This document shows, piece after piece, positions 1-5,020 of a DNA stretch of 5,059 nt; the first letter of the stretch is position 1, and the number at the start of each line of letters is the position of its first letter. The stretch comes from JAKPCT01 sp029553165 (GTDB lineage Bacteria; Bacillota; UBA4882; UBA8346). A model generated the notes under the pieces. The model was not told the origin of the DNA, made no database searches, and saw nothing but the letters and a program-made list of their open reading frames with translations. Position numbers and translations under genes: made by a program. The stretch covers positions 1-5,059 of the forward strand of contig DAORZT010000101.1 of the NCBI GenBank assembly GCA_035359995.1. The letters run 5' to 3'.

Positions 1-1
1 G

Positions 2-394
2 ATTAGCTACTGCTTTGATGACCGAGGTATTTTACACATAAATTTGGACTTGACTATTAATGAAATCACTGTTAACCAGTTTATAAAAGAGAATTTTCAA
101 AATCCAGATGAACAATTTGTAGCTCGTTCTTCAGCAGCTTTGTATCAGTTTGATAAAAATTTGGACCAAATATTAAAAAATAACGGCTGGGAGCGGAATT
201 CTAAAAATTCTTTCCATAGTTTCTTTAACAATCCCAAAATATCAAAAAATCTTGATAAAGCTTCTGAAGCTTTTCAAATCTGTAGTAAGTCCCTGGAAAA
301 AACAATTGAAAAAAATAAAAAATCCACTGCCTTAGATCAAAATTATACCAAGGATAATAAAACATTAGGTAAGAATGGCTCAATGTTAATGTAA
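2..394 (+). CDS. 3' end of an unrecognised gene (partial, open at left edge)
   Basis: The frame is open from the first base of the window to a TAA stop at 392-394, giving at least 130 residues. An internal TTG at 44 could be read as a start, but no ribosome binding site lies at a proper distance from it (the nearest GAGG, 24-27, is 16 nt away), and the frame continues upstream as ISYCFDDRGILHINL. I therefore read this as the C-terminal part of a longer protein. The visible part is hydrophilic and has no membrane segment. After about position 230 it is rich in Lys, Asn and Ser, with a low-complexity tail (KTIEKNKKST) that is probably disordered or helical. I do not recognise a family. By hand count positions 61-360 are about 29% GC, against about 45% in the start of feoB, so the gene may have a different origin from its neighbours. 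It is probably a separate transcription unit, since a good promoter follows it. Confidence 0.6.
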   Translation: MSYCFDDRGILHINLDLTINEITVNQFIKENFQNPDEQFVARSSAALYQFDKNLDQILKNNGWERNSKNSFHSFFNNPKISKNLDKASEAFQICSKSLEKTIEKNKKSTALDQNYTKDNKTLGKNGSMLM

Positions 395-405
395 CCAATA
401 TTTTA

Positions 406-434
406 TTGCCAAACATTTCAGATTAGGTTACAAT
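406..434 (+). promoter_or_regulatory. Sigma-A-like promoter for the DUF1573 gene
   Basis: A -35 box TTGCCA (406-411, 5 of 6 to TTGACA) is followed after 17 nt by a -10 box TACAAT (429-434, 5 of 6 to TATAAT). The predicted start is near 441, giving a leader of about 24 nt that carries the ribosome binding site at 455-460. A 7-bp inverted repeat, TGTAACC (390-396) and GGTTACA (426-432), has its right arm over the -10 box. Confidence 0.6.
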
Positions 435-464
435 TTGATCTGGAAAACTTATCCGGAGGGATTT

Positions 465-908
465 ATGTTGAAGAAGATTCTCTATTTAACATTGATTTTG
501 TTATTTTTAATGACCACATTGGTGCAGGCGGCTGACCTAACAGCTGCAATCTCCATATCACCAGAGACGATTGATTTAGGGACAATCTCTACTGGGAAAA
601 TTGTGGAGCAGTTTTTTGTGATCAAGAATGAAGGGGATTCTGATTTGGTTTTAACGGCAATCACTGTTGATTGTCCCTGTTCAGCATTTGCTTATCTAAA
701 AAGCGACGGGGACTACCAACCGTATCAACCCGGCAATGATATAGTAATATCCGCAGGGACAAGCCTCAGTTTCAAGTTGATTTTCAATCCGGAGTTAACC
801 AAATACCGGGGGCAGTTTAAGAAATATATTCTGATTAGTTCCAATGATCCCCAGATTCCAATCTATAAAATTGCTTTGACCGGAGAAATCGTTTCAGAAA
901 CCAATTAA
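465..908 (+). CDS. Exported DUF1573/ASH-like domain protein
   Basis: This encodes a 147-residue secreted protein. The ATG at 465 is chosen because GGAGGG (455-460) lies just upstream; a TTG at 435 in the same frame would fall before the ribosome binding site. Residues 1-22 form a classic signal peptide: MLKK, a Leu-rich core, then LVQA with likely cleavage before ADL. The rest is one beta-sandwich-type domain. DUF1573 hallmarks visible are IDLGTIS.G (37-44), FVIKNEGDSDLVL (51-63), a CPC pair (C70, C72) at the place where the family often has CGC(T), FNPE (107-110), G.F.K.I.ISSNDPQ (116-130) and a final strand ending LTGEI. Family function is unknown; related Ig-like ASH domains mediate binding. 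No transmembrane helix remains after processing and there is no lipobox. The gene has its own promoter and no clear terminator before the regulator gene downstream, so read-through into that gene is possible. A functional link to iron uptake is not shown. Confidence 0.8.
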   Translation: MLKKILYLTLILLFLMTTLVQAADLTAAISISPETIDLGTISTGKIVEQFFVIKNEGDSDLVLTAITVDCPCSAFAYLKSDGDYQPYQPGNDIVISAGTSLSFKLIFNPELTKYRGQFKKYILISSNDPQIPIYKIALTGEIVSETN

Positions 909-911
909 AAG

Positions 912-939
912 TTTACAAAATGGTTAAAATACTGATAAT
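912..939 (+). promoter_or_regulatory. Candidate upstream promoter of the DtxR-family gene
   Basis: TTTACA (912-917, 5 of 6 to consensus) is separated by 16 nt from GATAAT (934-939, 5 of 6). Transcription from here would start near 946 and run through the operator at 985-1002, so bound repressor would act as a roadblock rather than by covering the promoter. The spacing is acceptable but the region is AT-rich, so chance matches are likely. Confidence 0.3.
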
Positions 940-953
940 TTTTTGGTCGTAAC

Positions 954-982
954 TTGCATTGATGCGGATAATGTATTAGAAT
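954..982 (+). promoter_or_regulatory. Main promoter of the DtxR-family regulator gene
   Basis: A -10 box TAGAAT (977-982, 5 of 6 to TATAAT) lies 17 nt after TTGCAT (954-959, a weak -35 keeping the TTG). The predicted transcription start, near 989, falls inside the palindrome at 985-1002. This is the arrangement expected for an autorepressed metalloregulator gene. Confidence 0.5.
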
Positions 983-984
983 AA

Positions 985-1002
985 TGTTAGTGTTAACTAA
1001 CA
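985..1002 (+). promoter_or_regulatory. Palindromic operator 1, probable DtxR/MntR-type box
   Basis: The site reads TGTTAG-TGTTAA-CTAACA: perfect 6-bp inverted arms around a 6-bp centre. It begins 2 nt after the -10 box TAGAAT and ends 15 nt before the regulator's ATG. The TTAG/CTAA half-sites resemble those of DtxR/IdeR-family boxes, although the arm spacing is not that of the classical 19-bp IdeR site. A near copy lies upstream of feoA (1436-1453), matching at 13 of 18 positions. That binding is by the adjacent regulator is inferred. Confidence 0.65.
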
Positions 1003-1017
1003 AATGAAGGTGAATTG

Positions 1018-1410
1018 ATGACAGATTTAATTAAAATCTCTCCGTCGCTGGAAGATTATCTGGAAACAATACTTGATTTATCAGTCGCTAATGACAAAGT
1101 ACGAGTCACTGATTTGGCCGAAAGGATGAAGGTTGCCAAATCAAGTGTTAACCAGGCAGTAAAAAAACTTAATGAACTCAATATGATTAAGCATGAAAAG
1201 TATGGCCCATTAACACTGACGAAAGCCGGCGAAGAAAGAGCCCAGAAAATCCGGCGGCGTCACCAGATTCTCAAAGAGTTTCTGATCGAAATTTTAGGAG
1301 TCAACCGGGATGATGCCGAAATCGATGCCTGTAAGATTGAACATTATTTATGCCCTGATACCATTGAAAAATTTGTAGCGTATTTAGAGGCAAATTTAAA
1401 AAAAGATTAA
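1018..1410 (+). CDS. DtxR/MntR-family metal-dependent transcriptional repressor
   Basis: A 130-residue cytoplasmic DNA-binding protein that probably represses feoAB and itself when loaded with Fe(II) or Mn(II). GAAGGTG (1006-1012) fits the ATG at 1018 better than the TTG at 1015. Residues about 8-70 form the winged helix-turn-helix (VTDLAERMKVAKSSVNQAVKKL is the HTH core) and about 71-130 the metal-binding and dimerisation domain (RRHQILKEFL, CKIEHYL). By alignment from memory with B. subtilis MntR (D8, E11, H77, E99, E102, H103) the ligands are D13, E16, H82, C105, E108 and H109. Cys at 105 is the DtxR-type residue (C102), while D13 is the MntR-type residue (Met in DtxR). The DtxR ancillary-site residues E83 and H98 correspond to K86 and E101. 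The protein ends without the C-terminal SH3-like domain of DtxR/IdeR, so its length is MntR-like. It lies directly upstream of feoA. Family assignment is firm; the metal sensed is not. Confidence 0.9.
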   Translation: MTDLIKISPSLEDYLETILDLSVANDKVRVTDLAERMKVAKSSVNQAVKKLNELNMIKHEKYGPLTLTKAGEERAQKIRRRHQILKEFLIEILGVNRDDAEIDACKIEHYLCPDTIEKFVAYLEANLKKD

Positions 1411-1427
1411 TTTATTTGTTTTTTATT

Positions 1428-1433
1428 TATAAA
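1428..1433 (+). promoter_or_regulatory. Candidate -10 box of the feoAB promoter
   Basis: TATAAA (5 of 6 to TATAAT) lies 2 nt before the palindrome at 1436-1453, the same spacing as the -10 box and palindrome upstream of the regulator gene. The -35 region is poor (GATTAA at 17 nt spacing). An alternative pair, TTGTTT (1416-1421) with TAGTTT (1439-1444), would be covered by the palindrome. No terminator is seen between the regulator and feoA, so feoAB may also be read from upstream. Confidence 0.4.
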
Positions 1434-1435
1434 AG

Positions 1436-1453
1436 AGTTAGTTTATTCTAACA
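1436..1453 (+). promoter_or_regulatory. Palindromic operator 2, upstream of feoA
   Basis: The site reads AGTTAG-TTTATT-CTAACA: 5-bp perfect inverted arms (GTTAG, CTAAC) around a 6-bp centre, the same design as operator 1. It lies 21 nt before the feoA ATG and just upstream of its ribosome binding site, where the transcription start is expected. Control of feoAB by the neighbouring DtxR/MntR-family protein is the natural inference. Confidence 0.65.
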
Positions 1454-1474
1454 ATAGACTTGCGGGGGATTTCC

Positions 1475-1714
1475 ATGAAAACAAAAACACTACTTCAGCT
1501 TCAAATCGGCAGTAAAGGAATTATTAAAGAGATCCTGACCGATCAGGTTACCAAAGAACGTCTTGAAAGCCTGGGAATGATCAGCGGTTCAGAGGTTAAA
1601 GTGGTCCGCAATGCGCCATTCGGTTGTCCGAGAATCTATAAGACATTAAATACCGCAATTGCAATCCGTAATGAAACAGCCAATCAAGTTATCGTGGAGG
1701 AATCACATGGATAA
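1475..1714 (+). CDS. feoA: FeoA, ferrous iron transport accessory protein
   Basis: A 79-residue cytoplasmic protein made of one SH3-like FeoA domain. Family proteins are thought to bind FeoB or modulate its activity; the exact role is unsettled. The ATG at 1475 is preceded by a G-run, GCGGGGGA (1462-1469), with about 6 nt spacing; an in-frame TTG at 1460 lies before that site and is rejected. The family pattern is clear: an N-terminal strand with IGSKGIIKEI, then RLESLGMISGSEVKVV (about 30-45), then APFGCPRIY, and a last strand with the usual small-protein ending QVIVEE. Length is typical (75-85). The end of feoA overlaps the start of feoB by 8 bp, which suggests translational coupling. The adjacent regulator lacks the SH3-like domain that larger DtxR proteins carry, and FeoA supplies that fold here as a separate protein; any interaction between them is only conjecture. 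Confidence 0.93.
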   Translation: MKTKTLLQLQIGSKGIIKEILTDQVTKERLESLGMISGSEVKVVRNAPFGCPRIYKTLNTAIAIRNETANQVIVEESHG

Positions 1715-3521
1715 GAACATCGAGAATAAACAACTTAATGTGGTGCTAATCGGCAACCCGAACACCGGTAAAACCTCTTTGTTAAATGCCTTAACCGGAA
1801 TGAGTCTTCATGTCGGCAACTGGCCCGGAAAAACAGTTGAGAAGAAAGAAGGCTCAATCAATTACCGTGGTTATTCAATCAATATCATTGACTTACCGGG
1901 TACTTACAGCATTGCCCCCTACAGTGAAGAAGAGAAAGTTACTTTTGAGTATCTTAAAAACGAAGAGCCTGATGTCATTGTGCAGACAGTTGATGTCAAC
2001 GCACTTGAGCGTAATCTGTTTATGACAATCGAACTGTTAGCGCTGGGCAAACGAATGGTGCTTGCTTTTAATTTTAATGAAGAAGCCCAAAGACGGGGAA
2101 TCATTGCTCAAGCCGAAGAGATCAGCAAAGTACTTCAAGTGCCAATTGTCTCAGTCGAAGCTAACCGGGGTAAAAACAAAGAGCTCTTGCTTGATGAAAT
2201 TATCAAGGTCTCACAGAAGAAAGCAACAATACCCGATTATATGCGCGAATTGATCAAAAACAGTAATGAGATTCATCATGATGAAACTTTCAAATTTATC
2301 AAGGAGAAGATTTCACCATATTACAATACTTCCAATGCGGTATCGCTCACTGATAAGATTGACTCCGTATTGCTCAATAAGTATGCAGCTTTACCAATCT
2401 TTATCTTGATTATGTTTTTGATGTTTGCAACTACTTTTATCTTGTCAACACCGTTAGTTGATTTTACAGAAGGCTTATTTGCACAGCTTGGTAAGATTAT
2501 CGACCAAAAAGACTTGCCCCAGTTCCTAAACTCACTCGTGGTCGAAGGGATTATTGGTGGCGTTGGTACTGTTTTGGCATTTGCACCATTAATCTTTATC
2601 TTGTTCCTATTGATTGCCATCCTGGAAGACAGCGGTTATTTAGGGAGGACTGTAATCATTGTTGATCGCCTTTTTCATAAGTTTGGGATCTCCGGACGCA
2701 GTTTTATCCCGATGATCCTGGGGTTTGGTTGCAATGTTCCTGCGATAATGGCAACCCGGACAATCCGTGACAAAAAAGAACGGATAATTGCGATCATGAT
2801 CAACTCTTTCATGTCATGTGGCGCAAGGTTCCCAGTCTATATGTTATTTGGAACTGTCTTTTTCCCGAAGACGGCAATGTTTGTGATTATGCTCCTTTAT
2901 CTTGTAGGCGTTCTGGTGGCCTTTGTTGCCAGTTGGCTTCTTTCGAAACTAATTAAGACCGAAGAACAGCATGCGTTAATCATTGAGTTGCCGCCTTACC
3001 GGTTTCCGACTTTAAAGAATACCCTGAAACATGCCTGGTATCATACAACCGAATTTGTTAAGAAAGCGGGGACCATTATTTTCGCTTCCGTATTTGTGAT
3101 CTGGATCTTATCAATTCTGCCTTTAGGAGTTGAATACGGTTCCGAAGCCAGTTTGGTCGGGCAACTCGGCAAGTTGCTCACCCCAATCTTTAAACCGTTG
3201 GGATTTGGTGATTGGCGTTTTGCAATCTCATTAATCTTTGGCTTTTTTGCTAAAGAAGTAATTATTGGAACATTAGGGACAATCTATGGTGGGGATAAAC
3301 TGTTAGCAACGATGCTACCCCAAAATATTACCCCATTAGGAGCCTTAAGTTTTCTGTTTTTCGTCCTGTTATATGTTCCATGTGCAGCCACACTGGCAGT
3401 AATCAAGAAAGAGACCAACAAATGGCTTTATGCCTTGCTTCAGGTTATGTTAAGCCTCTCAACTGCCTGGATCATTTCATTTACAGTCTATCAAATTGGG
3501 TTATTATTGGGATATCGTTAA
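1707..3521 (+). CDS. feoB: FeoB, ferrous iron transport protein B
   Basis: A 604-residue inner-membrane Fe2+ importer with an N-terminal G domain. The ATG at 1707 has GGAGG (1696-1700) 6 nt upstream; the frame stays open back to a TTG at 1659, but that lies inside feoA and is rejected. G1 is GNPNTGKTS (16-24), switch I is VGNWPGKTVE (36-45, T43), and G3 is DLPGTYS (62-68). G4, normally NxxD, reads NFNE (122-125). A helical spacer follows, and membrane helices begin near 228. The permease core is well kept: SGYLGR, then IPMILGFGCNVPA with C342, MSCGARFPVY with C371, FFAKEVIIGTLG, and YVPCAATLAVI with C559. These are the conserved Gate-motif cysteines. The protein is at the short end for FeoB (many are 650-770 residues) because it has little beyond the last helix. 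No feoC follows. It probably forms one transcript with feoA, regulated by the DtxR/MntR-family protein upstream. Confidence 0.96.
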   Translation: MDKNIENKQLNVVLIGNPNTGKTSLLNALTGMSLHVGNWPGKTVEKKEGSINYRGYSINIIDLPGTYSIAPYSEEEKVTFEYLKNEEPDVIVQTVDVNALERNLFMTIELLALGKRMVLAFNFNEEAQRRGIIAQAEEISKVLQVPIVSVEANRGKNKELLLDEIIKVSQKKATIPDYMRELIKNSNEIHHDETFKFIKEKISPYYNTSNAVSLTDKIDSVLLNKYAALPIFILIMFLMFATTFILSTPLVDFTEGLFAQLGKIIDQKDLPQFLNSLVVEGIIGGVGTVLAFAPLIFILFLLIAILEDSGYLGRTVIIVDRLFHKFGISGRSFIPMILGFGCNVPAIMATRTIRDKKERIIAIMINSFMSCGARFPVYMLFGTVFFPKTAMFVIMLLYLVGVLVAFVASWLLSKLIKTEEQHALIIELPPYRFPTLKNTLKHAWYHTTEFVKKAGTIIFASVFVIWILSILPLGVEYGSEASLVGQLGKLLTPIFKPLGFGDWRFAISLIFGFFAKEVIIGTLGTIYGGDKLLATMLPQNITPLGALSFLFFVLLYVPCAATLAVIKKETNKWLYALLQVMLSLSTAWIISFTVYQIGLLLGYR

Positions 3522-3529
3522 TTTATTAA

Positions 3530-3547
3530 AATTAATAGAGGTTAATT
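3530..3547 (+). promoter_or_regulatory. 18-bp palindrome upstream of the YibE/F gene (possible third operator)
   Basis: AATTAA-TAGAGG-TTAATT has perfect 6-bp inverted arms around a 6-bp centre, the same geometry as the palindromes at 985-1002 and 1436-1453. The half-site core is TTAA rather than TTAG/CTAA, so it would be a diverged or weaker site. The arms are pure A/T in an AT-rich spacer, so chance is a real alternative. Confidence 0.3.
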
Positions 3548-3572
3548 GTACTCTTTGGAGAAATATATTACT

Positions 3573-3578
3573 TATAAT
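3573..3578 (+). promoter_or_regulatory. Candidate -10 box upstream of the YibE/F gene
   Basis: A perfect TATAAT lies here with no good -35 at 16-18 nt (the sequence there is about ACTCTT). TTGTAC (3546-3551) would need a 21-nt spacer. A start near 3585 would leave only a few bases before the Shine-Dalgarno sequence at 3588. Because no terminator is seen after feoB, read-through from feoAB is an equally good way to express the gene. Confidence 0.35.
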
Positions 3579-3587
3579 TTGAAAGCG

Positions 3588-3594
3588 GGAGGTG
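3588..3594 (+). promoter_or_regulatory. Strong ribosome binding site overlapping the only GTG start
   Basis: GGAGGTG is a 7-nt perfect match to the anti-Shine-Dalgarno sequence. The first in-frame canonical start of the YibE/F gene, GTG at 3592-3594, is part of this match. Six nt after it comes ATC (3601-3603), the spacing seen between GGAGG and ATG in feoB. An in-frame TGA at 3580-3582 rules out any start further upstream. Confidence 0.6.
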
Positions 3595-4842
3595 GCGACG
3601 ATCCTAAACCAAAAAAAGTCCAGTTTTATTCTGATTTTATTATTGTTAATGACGATCGCCTTACCGGTATTGGCTGATTCCTCCCCAACAGAACTATTGG
3701 TTGCTGATGAAAACCGCACTGATAATCAAACTGAATCCGCTCAAATACAACCCGATATGATTGTTAAAGGAAAAGTCATTGAAGTAATCTCTGAAGAAGA
3801 GGTGCCCGATCCTTTAAGTGGTGAAACAACAACCAATCAGCTTTTGAAAGTTCGAATCACCTCCGGAGCTTATAAAGGTAAAATCATCAAAGTCCAAAAT
3901 ATGCAAACCTCAAACCCGGTTTATAATATTAAGGTAAAGGCCGGAAATTCGGTTTTGGTGGTTTTGGAGTTGGGCGTCAATGGTTCAATTAATAATGCCT
4001 TTGTCGCCGATCATCTGCGGGAACCAAAGATTTATCTGCTAACAATAATATTCATTATCTTACTTTTAGCAATTGGATGGCGTCAAGGAGCAAAATCTTT
4101 AGCAGCTTTGTTTTTAACAATGGTCTTGATTTGGGGTGCACTGTTACCCGGATTATTGAGGGGATATAATCCAATCCTGTTAACTGTCCTGATCGCTGCA
4201 GTTGCCACTGCAATAACCTTGATAGTCATTGGTGGATGGTCACAAAAGAGTTTAGCGGCAATCTGTGGTACCGTTGGAGGGGTAACCGTAGCCGGTCTGT
4301 TGGCATTAATTGTCGGGAAGGCAGCTCATTTAACAGGTTTCGGTTGCGAAGAGGCAGGAATGTTACTTTATATTCCAAACATTAAATTAGATATCCAAGG
4401 TTTACTTTATGCCAGCATCATTATCGGTACCTTAGGAGCGGCGATGGATGTCAGTATTTCGATTGCTTCCTCAATTTATGAAGTCAAGCGGGTCAATAAT
4501 CAACTAAATGTATCGCAGTTGATAACCGCAGGTATGAATGTTGGGCGTGACATTATGGGGACGATGACCAACACCCTGATCCTTGCCTATACCGGTAGTT
4601 CGGTCCAGCTGATCCTGATCTTTATGGCTTATAAAGAATCATTGCTAAAGATTTTAAACTTAGATTTAGTCGCCTCGGAGATTGTCCGTGCATTAGCAGG
4701 CAGTATCGGAATGGTAATGGTGGTACCAATCACTGCAGTTATTGCCGGTCTGCTAATGGGTAATAAAAATCAGGTTGAAGAGCAAGAGATTGAAGATAAT
4801 GCCAAAATGAATACTTTACCTAAAATAACTAAGAAACATTGA
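3592..4842 (+). CDS. YibE/F-family multipass membrane protein
   Basis: A protein of up to 416 residues in the cytoplasmic membrane; the family's biochemical function is not established. Residues about 10-28 look like a signal peptide (Leu-rich core, PVLA before DSS). Residues about 29-145 form an extracytoplasmic domain with OB-like strands (MIVKGKVIEVI, LLKVRITSGAYKGKIIKV). About seven membrane segments follow near 146-162, 167-184, 194-214, 219-241, 270-290, 323-345 and 362-389, with a charged tail. Family motifs seen are GTLGAAMDVSISIASSIYEV (279-298), GRDIMGTMTNTLILAYTGSS (318-337) and RALAGSIG..M..PITA (366-382). The start is uncertain: GTG 3592 lies inside the Shine-Dalgarno sequence, ATC 3601 has ideal spacing, and ATG 3649 would destroy the signal peptide. 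It follows feoB by about 70 bp on the same strand and ends before a terminator, so co-transcription with feoAB is plausible. Any role in metal handling is inferred from position only. Confidence 0.88.
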   Translation: MATILNQKKSSFILILLLLMTIALPVLADSSPTELLVADENRTDNQTESAQIQPDMIVKGKVIEVISEEEVPDPLSGETTTNQLLKVRITSGAYKGKIIKVQNMQTSNPVYNIKVKAGNSVLVVLELGVNGSINNAFVADHLREPKIYLLTIIFIILLLAIGWRQGAKSLAALFLTMVLIWGALLPGLLRGYNPILLTVLIAAVATAITLIVIGGWSQKSLAAICGTVGGVTVAGLLALIVGKAAHLTGFGCEEAGMLLYIPNIKLDIQGLLYASIIIGTLGAAMDVSISIASSIYEVKRVNNQLNVSQLITAGMNVGRDIMGTMTNTLILAYTGSSVQLILIFMAYKESLLKILNLDLVASEIVRALAGSIGMVMVVPITAVIAGLLMGNKNQVEEQEIEDNAKMNTLPKITKKH

Positions 4843-4862
4843 GCATCTCTTGAAACATTGAG
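4833..4862 (+). repeat. Short direct repeat over the YibE/F stop codon
   Basis: GAAACATTGAG occurs at 4833-4843 and again at 4852-4862, a 19-bp period. The first copy contains the TGA stop. It looks like a small slippage duplication; no function is indicated. Confidence 0.6.
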
Positions 4863-4898
4863 GATTAACTTTTAAAAAACGTTGCCAAATCAACAAGT

Positions 4899-4932
4899 AA
4901 AACCGAATTACCCTCGGTTTTTTCTTTTTTAA
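4899..4932 (+). terminator. Rho-independent terminator after the YibE/F gene
   Basis: AAAACCGA (4899-4906) pairs with TCGGTTTT (4914-4921) across a 7-nt loop ATTACCC, making an 8-bp stem. The T-rich run begins in the right arm and goes on to about 4930 (TTTTTTC then TTTTTT). It ends the feoAB-YibE/F transcription unit 57 nt past the stop codon. Confidence 0.85.
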
Positions 4933-4962
4933 TTGTCTTCAAAAATTATTATTAAGTATGAT
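4933..4962 (+). promoter_or_regulatory. Candidate promoter for a gene beyond the right edge
   Basis: TTGTCT (4933-4938) and TATGAT (4957-4962, 5 of 6) are 18 nt apart, directly after the terminator. No coding region follows inside the window, so a leader of more than 90 nt would be needed if the next gene uses this promoter. A second perfect TATAAT at 4993-4998 lacks a convincing -35. Confidence 0.35.
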
Positions 4963-4988
4963 ATAAATCAAGGAAAATCTCCAAACTA

Positions 4989-5020
4989 ATTGTATAATAA
5001 GCTAATAGATAAGGTACAAT
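4989..5020 (+). repeat. Inverted repeat in the AT-rich right-end spacer
   Basis: ATTGTA (4989-4994) and TACAAT (5015-5020) are 6-bp inverted arms 20 nt apart. The left arm overlaps a perfect TATAAT (4993-4998). This could be an operator for the next gene, but A/T-rich arms this short arise often by chance. Confidence 0.25.

Noticed and set aside
225..416. Reverse-strand 63-codon open frame over the first gene
   Set aside because: AT-rich chance frame opposite a longer forward frame, with no start signal.
435..464. TTG-initiated N-terminal extension of the DUF1573 gene
   Set aside because: It would begin before the ribosome binding site (455-460) and inside the promoter, and would put WKTYPEG before a perfect signal peptide.
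1411..1459. Terminator between the regulator gene and feoA
   Set aside because: Only an A/T-rich stretch is present; the one inverted repeat (GTTAG/CTAAC) has a short stem and no T-run after it, and fits an operator better.
1460..1474. TTG-initiated extension of feoA
   Set aside because: The extension codons are the ribosome binding site itself (G-run 1464-1468); ATG 1475 fits.
1659..1706. TTG-initiated extension of feoB
   Set aside because: It lies within feoA; the ATG at 1707 has GGAGG at ideal spacing and gives the usual FeoB N-terminus.
1919..2620. Reverse-strand and alternate-frame open frames inside feoB
   Set aside because: They have no ribosome binding sites or recognisable domains and overlap a clearly conserved gene on the other frame.
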